The position numbers and the translations under genes were made by a program. Of a stretch of DNA of 64,000 bases, positions 18,054 through 27,444 are shown piece by piece (positions within the stretch are counted from its first letter, which is position 1; each line of letters starts with the position of its first letter). A model generated the notes under the pieces. That model was not told where the DNA came from, ran no database searches, and worked only from the letters and a program-made list of their open reading frames with translations. Source of the stretch: JBDWFY01 sp964291365 (lineage in GTDB: Bacteria > Pseudomonadota > Alphaproteobacteria > Rhizobiales > Stappiaceae); contig OZ220020.1 of assembly GCA_964291365.2 (NCBI GenBank), positions 620,001 to 684,000 on the forward strand. Reading direction: 5' to 3'.

Positions 18054-18453
18054 AATAATGCTCCTCTAAAAAAGTCTATTCCATCTAAAATAATTCACTT
18101 CGTAAATAATACTTCCTGTTTCTTACTATCAAATCCTAATAGTTTGACCACACATTATAGTTGCTTTACTTCAAAAATTACTAAGTATCACAATTCCAAG
18201 AGAAGAAACTCTTTTAACAATTATTCAATCAATTTAAATTTTTCACCAATACAATTTTGGTAAATGTACACTGATTTCTATGATTATTCACATCAGTTTT
18301 CCATTTAAATTTCTCTAAATGGTAACATGTTTTGTGACAAATTGACGCACACAATTAAATTTGATTGAAATCAAATGGTGGAAACTAGTAAGATAAATTC
18401 AGTAATGATTTTTGAGTTTAAGTAACTCTGAACAAACTCAATGGAGGTTAAAA
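18054..18453. other. Intergenic region upstream of ada and of the small lipoprotein gene
   Basis: 400 bp, divergent promoters for ada (minus) and the lipoprotein gene (plus). No convincing ORF or hairpin was seen. An Ada operator is likely here but cannot be assigned by eye. Confidence 0.4.
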
Positions 18454-18579
18454 ATGAAGTACTTTACAATCGTTGTTTCGCTAATTATTACAGGGCTATT
18501 TATTTCATCTTGTGCACCCAATCGCTGTAGTGGTTTTCATTGCGTAGTGCAACATTTTGAAGAAACGGGAGTTTGGTAA
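18454..18579 (+). CDS. Very small lipoprotein
   Basis: 41 codons: a short hydrophobic signal (KYFTIVVSLIITGLFISSC) with a lipobox ISSC, Cys20 as the lipidation site, then a 21-residue mature tail with two further cysteines (PNRCSGFHC). GGAGG at 18443-18447 lies six bases before the ATG, and a clean terminator follows at 18605-18627, so this is a complete one-gene transcription unit. Family not recognised. Confidence 0.75.
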   Translation: MKYFTIVVSLIITGLFISSCAPNRCSGFHCVVQHFEETGVW

Positions 18580-18604
18580 GTACAACCAAAATTAATTGAA
18601 TTTG

Positions 18605-18627
18605 AGACGCACCATTTTGGTGCGTCT
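18605..18627 (+). terminator. Terminator of the small lipoprotein gene
   Basis: AGACGCACCA (18605-18614) pairs perfectly with TGGTGCGTCT (18618-18627) around a TTT loop, followed by GTAGTTTT. Typical intrinsic terminator, 25 bp after the stop codon. Confidence 0.85.
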
Positions 18628-18923
18628 GTAGTTTTACAATTATTCTAAATTCAATCTCAGATTAAAATAATAGTACTTACCGATTGAGACTGGATTTGAT
18701 AACTACTAGATTTGAACAAAAGATTTTCAAAGTTAACTTTCCACCAAGTTAGTAACAATTAAATTGTTCCTTTAAACCTACTTAACAGTAAAAGTTTATA
18801 TGAAATGGTGGAAAGGGCCAAACTTCCACAATAATTTGCATATTCTTATGGTAAATTTTATTTTCAAACTCTCCAATTTGTGTAAGCAAGAATTAAATAT
18901 AATCAATATTTTGGAAAAATTTG
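18628..18923. other. Intergenic region before the M24 hydrolase gene
   Basis: About 300 bp of AT-rich sequence, no ORF or repeat of note. Probably the promoter region of the doeA-argE-like operon. Confidence 0.4.
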
Positions 18924-20108
18924 ATGTCAAACACCAATGTTCCATTCAGTCAAAATGAATATCAACGCCGTCTAAATCTTGTTCGAAAATCAATGTCAAT
19001 TCGTGAAATTGACGTGTTATTTCTTGAAGACCCCTCTAACATGGCATGGCTTACTGGTTATGATGGATGGTCATTTTACGTTCATCAAGGAGTGATTATT
19101 TCACAGGATTTTGACCCAATTTGGTGGGGTCGTAAACAAGATAGTAATGGCGCAATACGCACCGTTTGGATGAATAATGATCTCATCCGGTCTTACGCAG
19201 ACCACTATGTGCAATCTACTGAAATTCACCCAATGCAAGACCTAGCAAAATTACTTACGGAGCATAATTTCTCCAATAAACGTATTGGTTTAGAGTTGGA
19301 AAATTACTACTTTTCTGCAAAAGCGTTTCTTACTCTTCAAGAAGAGTTACCAAACGCAACTTTTATTGATGCCACTGCATTGGTAAATTGGGAACGTGCA
19401 ATAAAATCAAATGATGAAATAATTTTCATGCGAAATGCAGCAAAAATTTCAGAAAAAATAATTGACGGTATCGTTGAAAGAATAACTCCTGGAATGCGTA
19501 AATCCGATTTAGTTGCAACAATATACTCTGATGCAATTCAAGGCGTGGACGATACATGGGGAGATTACCCGGCTATTGTACCATTACTTCCAAGTGGGGC
19601 AGATGCATCTGCTTCTCATTTGACATGGAGTGGTCAGCTATTAAATTCTGGGGAAGCAACATTTTTTGAGATATCTGGGTGTTTTCGTCGATATCATGCT
19701 CCACTTTGTCGAACTGTATTCCTCGGAAGTCCTCCAAAATTTATGTTGGAAGCAGAGAAAGCTCTGTTGGAAGGAATTGAAGCTGGATTAGAAATTGCAC
19801 GCGCTGGAAACACAACCGGAGATATTGCACGTGCTTTAGCAAAACCACTTCAAAAAGCAGGTATTGAACGCAATGCACGTGCGGGTTATCCAATTGGACT
19901 TTCATATCCACCAGATTGGGGAGAACGCACTTTTTCAATTCGTGAAAACGATAATACGATACTAAAACCGAACATGACGATTCATTTTATGCCTGGACTT
20001 TGGATGGACAATTGGGGTTTGGAAATAACAGAAAGCATCCTAATTAAGGAATCTACTCGAGCAGAATGCCTATGTAATCGTCCGCGAAAACTCTATGTGA
20101 AAGAGTAA
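18924..20108 (+). CDS. doeA: M24-family hydrolase, ectoine hydrolase (DoeA/EutD) like
   Basis: 394 aa, creatinase/prolidase (pita-bread) fold. DPSNMAWLTGYDGWSFYVHQGV, DHYVQST, GDYPAIVPLLPSGADASASHLTW and GYPIGLSYPPDWGERTFSIREND agree closely with ectoine hydrolase, which opens the ectoine ring to N-acetyl-diaminobutyrate. ATG 18924 follows GGAA at 18912-18915; the annotated frame could also start at TTG 18921. An M20 deacetylase gene follows 10 bp later, as expected for hydrolase-deacetylase pairs. The other ectoine degradation genes and ectoine synthesis genes are absent from the window. Confidence 0.75.
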   Translation: MSNTNVPFSQNEYQRRLNLVRKSMSIREIDVLFLEDPSNMAWLTGYDGWSFYVHQGVIISQDFDPIWWGRKQDSNGAIRTVWMNNDLIRSYADHYVQSTEIHPMQDLAKLLTEHNFSNKRIGLELENYYFSAKAFLTLQEELPNATFIDATALVNWERAIKSNDEIIFMRNAAKISEKIIDGIVERITPGMRKSDLVATIYSDAIQGVDDTWGDYPAIVPLLPSGADASASHLTWSGQLLNSGEATFFEISGCFRRYHAPLCRTVFLGSPPKFMLEAEKALLEGIEAGLEIARAGNTTGDIARALAKPLQKAGIERNARAGYPIGLSYPPDWGERTFSIRENDNTILKPNMTIHFMPGLWMDNWGLEITESILIKESTRAECLCNRPRKLYVKE

Positions 20109-20289
20109 CTATATTATAATGGCTAACATTAGCGAAACTATTAAAATATTAGAAAAACTAATCGCATTTCCTACAATTTCAGCGAATAGTAATATTGATT
20201 TAATCTCATATGTGGCTGAATTCTTAGAGAACAATAAAGTTAAAGTTGCAATTATTCCCAATGAATTGAATACAAAACCTATATTCCAC

Positions 20290-20292
20290 AGT
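20290..20292 (+). repeat. 3-bp target-site duplication, left copy
   Basis: AGT at 20290-20292 repeats at 21770-21772 directly outside the two IS ends. The length suits IS30-family insertion. Confidence 0.75.
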
Positions 20293-21769
20293 GAAGTGCC
20301 CAATTACATGAAATCTAATAAACTAGATTCTATTTGTCAAGGTCGATTTCATTTTTAGTGATAAATTTGAGTAAAATTTCGCATTTTCAGAGCAACATTC
20401 AGAAATATTTTAAGAAATTATTGCTTTCGTGACCCACGTCCCAATCGATTAGTATAAAATTGATATAACTTCCTTATCACGAGAAATTTGCTATCCCTCG
20501 GGTATCTCTGAACTTTTCCTAACATTTCAATAAACCGAGATTTACTGGAGCCTCAGGAAGATCTTATGCAGTCACTTTCGCGCACGCTGTGGCAAATGCT
20601 TGATTTGGAGTAGACCAATTGAGTGTTTCCCGCAGACGATTGTTGAGTTTGTCTTCAACATATTGAACTTCTTCATCCGTCACTTTGAGAAAGTCGGTTC
20701 CCTTTGGGAAAAAGTCGCGAATCAAGCCGTTGGTATTTTCGTTCAATCCGCGTTGCCAGGAACTATAAGTGTCACAGAAAAAAAAATCGCAACTTAGCTG
20801 CTTGGCAATTTCTTCATGGCGGGCAAATTCCTTACCATTATCCGCGGTGAGTGTCAAAATATGCGGAGCAATCGGGCGCAATGCCTTTAATAAGGCCGCA
20901 GTAACCAAGATTGACGAGAGACCCTCGACTCTGCCGATCTTGAGGTATTTCGTGACCCGGTCAACATATGTCACCAGACAGCTCTGTTTCCCTTTCCCCT
21001 CAACCGTGTCAATCTCACCATCACCCAACCGAATCTTCTCACTCACGATGGCTGGACGTTCGGAAATATTACGCACATTCGTCAGGTAACCACGACCGGC
21101 TTTTTTTCCACCACGCCACTTGCGCTGACGACCGCGACGACGGAGATATTTATACAACGTCCCGCCATTATCACGATCTTTCCGAATCAATCGATAGATC
21201 CAAGTTTTACTGACCATCTTTATCCCCCTTTGAAGACACCAATGGTAAATTTGCTTAGGACTTAATCGATCAACTTTCATCAGGGTTGAGATGATTGTAT
21301 GCATACAAGTCGTCATCTTCCAAGCACTACTAGACGCTTGCGAACGAGCTTGATGATACGCGCTGTCAGCAACCAGTGCGTCATAGCGACCATAGATTGA
21401 ATGCCGCTCAATCTCGCGCTCAATTGTGCGCCGGTGCCGCCCCAACATCTCAGCGATTTCAGAACACGGTATTCCCACCTCATAGTGCCGCTGTGTCACT
21501 TCCCGCTCCGTCAAATTTAAGTGTTGATAGCTCTTCTTTGGTCTCATAATTATATCCTCTATTATATGAACAAAAAGAGAATATAAGTAGAACTTTTTTA
21601 TTTGTCAAGTCAAGCTCGAAAAAAGGTTCCCATTCATGCTGACTCATACTACAATACATTCTCTGAAGTGTTTTGATAGACCCAAAATCAGCAGCACTTT
21701 TTGCTTGAACAGATCAAATTTTTAATATAATCTAGTTCAAAACGACTACTAATCAAGGGTGGGCACTTC
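20293..21769 (-). mobile_element. IS30-family insertion sequence, 1477 bp
   Basis: The ends begin GAAGTGCCCA on each side as an inverted repeat, and deeper in both ends share AACTAGATTnTATT, offset by about four bases. It is bounded by AGT duplications and carries one intact transposase gene on the minus strand. The transposase region is visibly richer in G and C than the surroundings, while its outer 200-270 bp on either side are AT-rich. The insertion splits an M20 deacetylase gene. Confidence 0.88.
20564..21547 (-). CDS. IS30-family transposase
   Basis: 327 aa. N-terminal helix-turn-helix (LTEREVTQRHYEVGIPCSEIAEMLGRHRRTIEREIERH) as in IS30. Catalytic core with Asp in GEIDTVEGK, Asp in TADNGKEF and Glu in SWQRGLNENTNGLIR, so the DDE triad is complete. 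Length and order are normal, GAGGATAT precedes the ATG, and the frame is uninterrupted; the element is probably still able to move. Higher GC than its neighbours suggests arrival from another genome. Confidence 0.93.
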   Translation of the reverse strand: MRPKKSYQHLNLTEREVTQRHYEVGIPCSEIAEMLGRHRRTIEREIERHSIYGRYDALVADSAYHQARSQASSSAWKMTTCMHTIISTLMKVDRLSPKQIYHWCLQRGIKMVSKTWIYRLIRKDRDNGGTLYKYLRRRGRQRKWRGGKKAGRGYLTNVRNISERPAIVSEKIRLGDGEIDTVEGKGKQSCLVTYVDRVTKYLKIGRVEGLSSILVTAALLKALRPIAPHILTLTADNGKEFARHEEIAKQLSCDFFFCDTYSSWQRGLNENTNGLIRDFFPKGTDFLKVTDEEVQYVEDKLNNRLRETLNWSTPNQAFATACAKVTA

Positions 21770-22969
21770 AGTGTTGCTTCTGGGAAACAAAATCTTTTTG
21801 CGACTATCGGTCCAGATACTGATGGTGGTATTGTTTTTTCAGGTCATACAGATGTTGTTCCAGCCTATCCAGCAGAATGGACCACGCACCCTTTCATACT
21901 AAATCAAAGAAATAATCGTCTATTTGGACGTGGTACTTGCGATATGAAAGGATTTATTGCAACAGTCTTAGCAACAGTCCCAGATTTTACAAAGTTAAAA
22001 TTGAAAAGACCACTTCACATTGCACTGACTTATGACGAAGAAGTTGGATGTCAAGGTGCGAAAAACCTCATTGAATATTTAAAGCAAAATGGTCCTAAAC
22101 CAGAAATTGTGATAATCGGTGAACCAACAGAATTGAAAATTATTGAAGGTCACAAGGGTTGTTACGAATATTCAACTATTTTTGCTGGTACAGAAGGGCA
22201 CGGTTCAGAGATCAATCTAGGGGTAAACGCGATCCATTTTGCTACAAAATTTATTAAAAAATTACTGAACCTAGCAGAACAGTTAGCAGCTAATCCTAAT
22301 ATGAAGTATTCAAATTACACACCACCATGGACAACCATTCAAATTGGAAAAATTAATGGCGGTCTTGCTAGAAATGTTATTGCAAAACATTGTTCTATTG
22401 AATGGGAAATGCGACCAGTTTGCCAAGAGGATGCTAACTTTGTCAAAGAAGAATTAAACAATTACACCACGAATCATCTTCTACCTGAAATGCATGAAAT
22501 TTCCAAAGAGACAAAAATTTACACCGAAATTATTGGTGAAGTAAAAAGTTTTGAAATTGCAAAAGAAAACAAAGCTCGTAAATTACTTTCAGAGTTATTG
22601 AAATCAAAGTCAAGTAATGTTGTTTCATTTGGAACCGAGGCCGGATTATTTCAATCACTTGGAACTTCTGTTGTCGTATGTGGACCAGGATCAATAAAAC
22701 AAGCACATCAACCAGATGAATATATCTCAATTGAACAGCTTAAAATGTATTTGAACCTTTTGAATAAATTACCGAATTATATATCAAAAAATTAGTCTAG
22801 ATTTGGCGATTTTGGTAGGTATTTTAACTCAAAACTTGTTTCAATTTATAGAAATGTTATTGAAAAATACATGATTTCTACCTAATTAAATAAATTGATA
22901 AGGTATCAAGTTGCTTTCCAACAAACTCAACTCAAAAAATATATCAAATAAATTTTGGAGCATTCAACT

Positions 22970-24301
22970 GTGATTGTTGATTTTTCGATTAAAAATTGGT
23001 TGTCATTTAAGGAAGAGACAAAATTTTCTTTTTTGGCAATAAAGAGCTGTAAGAACAACCGAAATATTCCTCTAGTAAGTAAATATGATATTGAATTATT
23101 ACCAATATCAGCCCTTTACGGAGGTAATGCAGCTGGAAAAACAAACTTTGTAGAAGCATTCAAATTTACCCAGAATTTAATTGTACGAGGAACCAACCCA
23201 GGTGACAATATACCTGTTGATCCATTCTTATTGGATACCGAAAGCCGCAATAAACCGAGTGACTTTAAATTTACCCTTTTGATTGAAGAGATTCTTTATG
23301 AATACAATTTTTCTGTAAACACAAAAAAAGTATTAAAAGAAGAACTTAAAATTATCCAACCAGAACATCGCGAATTGATGTTATTTTCTCGTGTCAACCA
23401 AACCATTAAACTTGGTAAAGAAGTTGAAATAGATACCTTTGAGAGTATTAAAGAGAATACACGAGAAGAACAACTTTTTTTGTTTGATGCAACATATTTT
23501 AATATCAAGAAATTTCGCCCCGTTTTTGATTGGTTTGAAAACTCTCTACGTATTGTTACGCCGCACATGATATTTCAAAATGTAATGCAAAAAATTGACG
23601 AAGATGATGAGCTTTTAGAAAAGTTAAATGAAGCACTTTATAATTTTGATACAGGTATATCTGGCTTAACACGTCGTGAAATAAAACCAGAATTAACAGA
23701 AGCTCTGATTCATAACGAAGACTCTTTACGAAAATTTAGTTACAAAGGTTCTTCCAGTAATCCTGAATTACTGGAACGAGGTATCTTGTTAAGTGTCAAA
23801 AACAATAAGCCAGTTGCAAGTCAATTAGTTTCGGTACATAAAATACCAAATGGTAAGGCGGAAATTTTTAATTTAAGTCGAGAATCAGAGGGATCGCGTC
23901 GTCTAATTGACCTACTTCCACTTTTTTTTGACTTAACAACAAAGACTGAATTATCAGTCCTTATAATTGATGAAATTGACAGAAGTTTACATTCATTCCT
24001 AACCAAAAGTCTCATTTTGGCATATCTAGAAACAATTGGAAAGAACACCCGCACTCAATTTTTATTCACAACGTATGACCTTTCACTTCTGAATCCGAAG
24101 ATTCTTAGAAGAGACGAAACATGGGTAACTGAACGAAATTTAGATGGTGAAACAAAATTGCACTCCTTTGGAGATTATAGAGATGTTCCCCTTGAAGAGA
24201 ATATTTTTGACAAGTATGAATCAGGAGTATTAGGTGGAATCCCTCACATTTTGTATGGGGACACAAATATAAACCCATTTTTAGATAACGATGAAGATTA
24301 G
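22970..24301 (+). CDS. RloA/AbiL-type AAA15 ATPase
   Basis: 443 aa ABC/SMC-like ATPase of the AAA15 type. It opens IVDFSIKNWLSFKEETKFSF, has Walker A GGNAAGKT at 51-58, and late in the protein a Walker B SVLIIDEIDRSLH followed by QFLFTTYD. GTG 22970 is used because GGAG at 22957-22960 precedes it by nine bases and the protein then begins with the typical first strand; TTG 22955 is the upstream alternative. The next gene, 10 bp on, is an RloB relic, so this was the ATPase of an RloA-RloB (AbiL-like) anti-phage pair. The ATPase itself looks intact. Confidence 0.82.
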   Translation: MIVDFSIKNWLSFKEETKFSFLAIKSCKNNRNIPLVSKYDIELLPISALYGGNAAGKTNFVEAFKFTQNLIVRGTNPGDNIPVDPFLLDTESRNKPSDFKFTLLIEEILYEYNFSVNTKKVLKEELKIIQPEHRELMLFSRVNQTIKLGKEVEIDTFESIKENTREEQLFLFDATYFNIKKFRPVFDWFENSLRIVTPHMIFQNVMQKIDEDDELLEKLNEALYNFDTGISGLTRREIKPELTEALIHNEDSLRKFSYKGSSSNPELLERGILLSVKNNKPVASQLVSVHKIPNGKAEIFNLSRESEGSRRLIDLLPLFFDLTTKTELSVLIIDEIDRSLHSFLTKSLILAYLETIGKNTRTQFLFTTYDLSLLNPKILRRDETWVTERNLDGETKLHSFGDYRDVPLEENIFDKYESGVLGGIPHILYGDTNINPFLDNDED

Positions 24302-24311
24302 GGGTAATCTT

Positions 24312-24896
24312 ATGCCCACAACAAATCATCCTAACAGAAATGTTGAAAAAACTAAAAGACAAAAAATTATTGTATCAGCAGAAGGTAAATAAACCGAACG
24401 AGCTTAAATTAAACAGCTAAATAGAATTCAAACCGAATTTCATATTGAATTTGTTCCTCACAAAGACAGTGCACCAATAAATGTATTTCGAGCATTAAAA
24501 GAGTATGTGGCAAATTTAGCAACTGATTCAAATTTGAAATATTGGATGGTCGTTGATAGAGACGAGCATCACATTCCACATTTTGAAGAAATTGTAAAAT
24601 GGTGCGAAGCTAATAATCAATATTACCCTGCGGTCAGCAATCCATGTTTTGAACTTATGGTTGATTTTTCACCACGAAAACAACAATAATTTCAAGAATC
24701 ACCAAGAGTGCATAGATTATTACTATGGTAGATATGGAAATCGTCGAAAAAAAGAGCATACCTCTCAGAACTTTCAATTTTTAATGTAATTGACACAGTG
24801 AAACGCGCAAAGGATTCTGATACTACAAACGCCATCGGATAGCCTATAGAATTAGGTTGCACAACAGTTTACAGAATTATTGAGGATTATATCTAA
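24312..24896 (+). pseudogene. RloB-like gene, inactivated
   Basis: ATG 24312 follows the ATPase by 10 bp. In one frame the pieces read KRQKIIVSAEGK, stop, TERA, stop, IKQLN...YWMVVDRDEHH...NPCFEL. The intact form would read EGxxTE...YWMVVDRDE...NPCFELWLIFHH, the RloB pattern. After NPCFE a one-base gain shifts the frame to LWLIFHHENNNNFKNH, and later the original frame resumes with VIDTVKRAKD and ends VYRIIEDYI, with a further TAG between. At least three nonsense codons and two frameshifts are present, so no RloB protein can be made. Only fragments such as the open stretch 24507-24689 remain. Confidence 0.85.
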
Positions 24897-25036
24897 ATCT
24901 TGCAAATTTGTTTAGTTTACTGCTTAATTTTGAATTGGCTTCACCTCAATGACAAATAAAATATAACTTGAATAATTCTTAAAAATTTTTCAAATATAAA
25001 AAAAATTATTATTCCTTAAATTGATAGTGAGTTAAA

Positions 25037-25945
25037 ATGAAATTTGAAGGCATCTACACACCAATCATTACTCCATATGATCCAGATGGAAACATTTTGT
25101 GGGACGCACTTGAAAGTGTGATAGAACATCTAGTTAGCAACGGTGTTCAGGGAATAGTATCCGGTGGTTCAACTGGCGAAAATTACTCACAATCTGTTGA
25201 AGAACGATTAGAATTAGCGGCATTTACCAAAGAAAAGTTAGCCGGTCGTATCCCTTTAATTGTTGGTACCGGGACAATGCGCACCCCTGATTCAATTGAA
25301 TTGGCGAAGGGTGCTAAAGAAATGCAGGCTGATGCAATTATGATTGCGACACCTCCTTATGCAGTTCCAACTGAACGGGAAAATGCAATCAACGCATTAC
25401 AAATTGACCGCGCGGCAAATTTACCAATCATACTTTATAATTACCCTGGTCGTATGAGTGTAAATATGGGTGAAGAATTTATGGACCGAGTTGGTCAATC
25501 AAGCAATTTTCGAGCGATAAAAGAAAGTTCTGGTGATATCAATAGAGTACACTTACTTGCCCGCGATTATCCCCATGTCAATTTATCTTGTGGGATGGAT
25601 GACCAAGCATTAGAATTTTTTGCATGGGGTGCACGTAGTTGGGTTTGTGCAGGCTCAAATTTCCTACCTAAAGAACATTACGCGTTATATCATGCTTGTG
25701 TAGTTAAAGGTGATTTCACTACTGGTCGCCAAATAATGTCAGCGATGATGCCGTTAATGCGGGTATTAGAACAAGGTGGAAAATTTATCCAATGTGTCAA
25801 GTACGGGGTTGAGCTCGCTGGTCTCAAATCTGGTTCACCACGACCACCTTTAAAACCACTTAACAAAGACGAAAAACGTGAGGTTGAACAAGTGATTAAA
25901 GTCTTAACACAGACAATTTCAAATATCACGACTGGAGATTCATAA
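25037..25945 (+). CDS. DapA/NAL-superfamily lyase (dihydrodipicolinate-synthase-like)
   Basis: 302 aa TIM-barrel enzyme. The Schiff-base lysine is Lys162 in RAIKESSGD, the catalytic tyrosine Tyr134 in LYNYPGR, and GGSTGEN (43-49) binds the keto-acid carboxylate. The superfamily makes or cleaves pyruvate adducts, or deaminates pyrroline-hydroxycarboxylate. It is the first gene of a run with an aldehyde dehydrogenase and an FAD amine oxidase (stop and next start overlap in TAATG), pointing to catabolism rather than lysine synthesis. HypD of hydroxyproline breakdown is one candidate role, but the partners look more like polyamine-type enzymes. Exact substrate unknown. Confidence 0.8.
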   Translation: MKFEGIYTPIITPYDPDGNILWDALESVIEHLVSNGVQGIVSGGSTGENYSQSVEERLELAAFTKEKLAGRIPLIVGTGTMRTPDSIELAKGAKEMQADAIMIATPPYAVPTERENAINALQIDRAANLPIILYNYPGRMSVNMGEEFMDRVGQSSNFRAIKESSGDINRVHLLARDYPHVNLSCGMDDQALEFFAWGARSWVCAGSNFLPKEHYALYHACVVKGDFTTGRQIMSAMMPLMRVLEQGGKFIQCVKYGVELAGLKSGSPRPPLKPLNKDEKREVEQVIKVLTQTISNITTGDS

Positions 25946-27444
25946 TGTCTAATTTACTTACCCATGAAGAATATCAGTCTCTCTCAAAATCAATTGAATT
26001 TCCGACCAATGGCTTTATTGATGGGGCCTATCGCCCAGCAATTTCAGGAGAAACATTTACAACTGTTAATCCAGTTAATGGTAATGCAATTGCAGAAATC
26101 GCAGCATATGGAGAACAAGATATTGATTTTGCAGTTGAAAAAGCTCGTGATGCATTTGAAGACGGTCGTTGGTCGAAGCTACATCCTTCAGAACGTAAAG
26201 AAATATTGATCAAATTTTCAAAATTATTAACACGGAATCGGCGTGAATTAGCAGTATTAGAAAGTTTGGATAGTGGAAAAACTATTTTTGATTGCGAAAC
26301 AAGCGATATTCCTGAAACCATAAATTGTCTTAAATGGCATGCCGAAGCAATTGATAAAATCTATGACCAGGTTTCTCCAATTTCTGATTCGCATATTTCT
26401 TTCATTGTTCGAGAACCAATAGGTGTTGTCGGATTAGTTCTACCTTGGAATTTCCCATTGTTGATGTTGGCTTGGAAAATAGGTCCAGCACTTGCCGCAG
26501 GATGCTCCGTAATTGTAAAACCTGCCGAAGAAACGCCCCTAACGGCACTACGAGTTGCAGAATTTGCCAACGAAGCTGGAATTCCAAAAGGGGTTTTTAA
26601 TGTGGTTCCTGGTACGGGTGAAGGTGCTGGTGAACCACTGGGCCGTCACATGGATGTAGATATGATTTCGTTTACAGGTTCTACTGAAACCGGTCGGCGT
26701 TTTTTACAATATTCATCTGAGAGTAATATCAAAGAAATCGTATTAGAAATGGGAGGTAAAAATCCATGCATTGTACTCAAGGATACTGAAAATCTTGATA
26801 GAGTTGCCGCTCACATCGTCCAAGGTGCATATTGGAATATGGGAGAAAATTGTTCCGCGATTTCTCGTTTAATCGTTGAAGACGAAATAAAAGCTGAATT
26901 AATCGAAAAACTTATTGCTCATATTAGAGAGTGGCCTATCGGCGACCCCTTAGACCCAAATACTAGAATCGGTGCGTTGATATCAAAGACTCATTTTGAC
27001 AAGGTTAGCTCTTATTTAGCAGATGATGCAAAAGTCTTACACGGTGGACAAAGTCACAATGGAGCATTTGTTGAACCAACAATAGTCGAGATTGCTCACG
27101 ATTCTCGCATGGCTACGGAAGAAATCTTTGGTCCAATCTTAGGTATTATTACTGTAAAAAGTTATGATCAAGCAATTTCGGTTGCAAATTCAACCAAATA
27201 TGGGTTAACAGCCTCTATTTTTACTAGCAATTCAAAACGTGCGTTAATCGGTGCAAAGAACCTTCAAGCTGGTACGGTATCAGTAAATTGCTATGGTGAA
27301 GGTGATATTTCAACTCCATTTGGTGGATTTAAGCAATCAGGTTTTGGTGGGCGTGATAATGGTATATCTGCACATGACCAATATACCCAACAAAAGACAA
27401 TCTGGGTTGATCTCTCTGATGATGGAGTAGAGGCCGTTGCATGA
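25945..27444 (+). CDS. NAD(P)-dependent aldehyde dehydrogenase (PuuC-like)
   Basis: 499 aa. Typical ALDH motifs: VLPWNFPLLMLAWKIGPALAAGC, FTGSTETGR (cofactor loop), LEMGGKNP with the general-base Glu, the catalytic Cys in NMGENCSA, and EEIFGPILG. N-terminal and overall pattern (FINGxY..., WHAEAIDKIYDQV) resemble gamma-glutamyl-aminobutyraldehyde dehydrogenase PuuC. Coupled on both sides by overlapping start/stop codons to the DapA-like and FAD oxidoreductase genes. It would oxidise the aldehyde released by the amine oxidase to an acid. The exact substrate is not known. Confidence 0.85.
   Translation: MSNLLTHEEYQSLSKSIEFPTNGFIDGAYRPAISGETFTTVNPVNGNAIAEIAAYGEQDIDFAVEKARDAFEDGRWSKLHPSERKEILIKFSKLLTRNRRELAVLESLDSGKTIFDCETSDIPETINCLKWHAEAIDKIYDQVSPISDSHISFIVREPIGVVGLVLPWNFPLLMLAWKIGPALAAGCSVIVKPAEETPLTALRVAEFANEAGIPKGVFNVVPGTGEGAGEPLGRHMDVDMISFTGSTETGRRFLQYSSESNIKEIVLEMGGKNPCIVLKDTENLDRVAAHIVQGAYWNMGENCSAISRLIVEDEIKAELIEKLIAHIREWPIGDPLDPNTRIGALISKTHFDKVSSYLADDAKVLHGGQSHNGAFVEPTIVEIAHDSRMATEEIFGPILGIITVKSYDQAISVANSTKYGLTASIFTSNSKRALIGAKNLQAGTVSVNCYGEGDISTPFGGFKQSGFGGRDNGISAHDQYTQQKTIWVDLSDDGVEAVA

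Larger units (their letters stand above)
20119..22795 (+). pseudogene. M20 acetylornithine-deacetylase-like gene interrupted by an IS element
   Basis: The first 58 codons lie at 20119-20292 and the remaining 340 at 21773-22795. Removing the IS and one copy of the 3-bp AGT duplication joins them exactly in frame into a 398-aa protein. The right part has SGHTDVVPAYP, LFGRGTCDMKGF, ALTYDEEVGC-type metal-ligand and catalytic motifs and ends normally, so only the insertion inactivates it. ArgE-type enzymes remove acetyl groups from N2-acetylornithine. Here the position 10 bp after the ectoine-hydrolase-like gene suggests it removed acetyl from acetyl-diaminobutyrate (inference). An internal ATG at 21944 could give a C-terminal fragment lacking the first metal-ligand region. 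Confidence 0.9.

Noticed and set aside
24507..24689. 60-aa ORF as an independent small gene
   Set aside because: It is an internal fragment of the RloB pseudogene between lesions.
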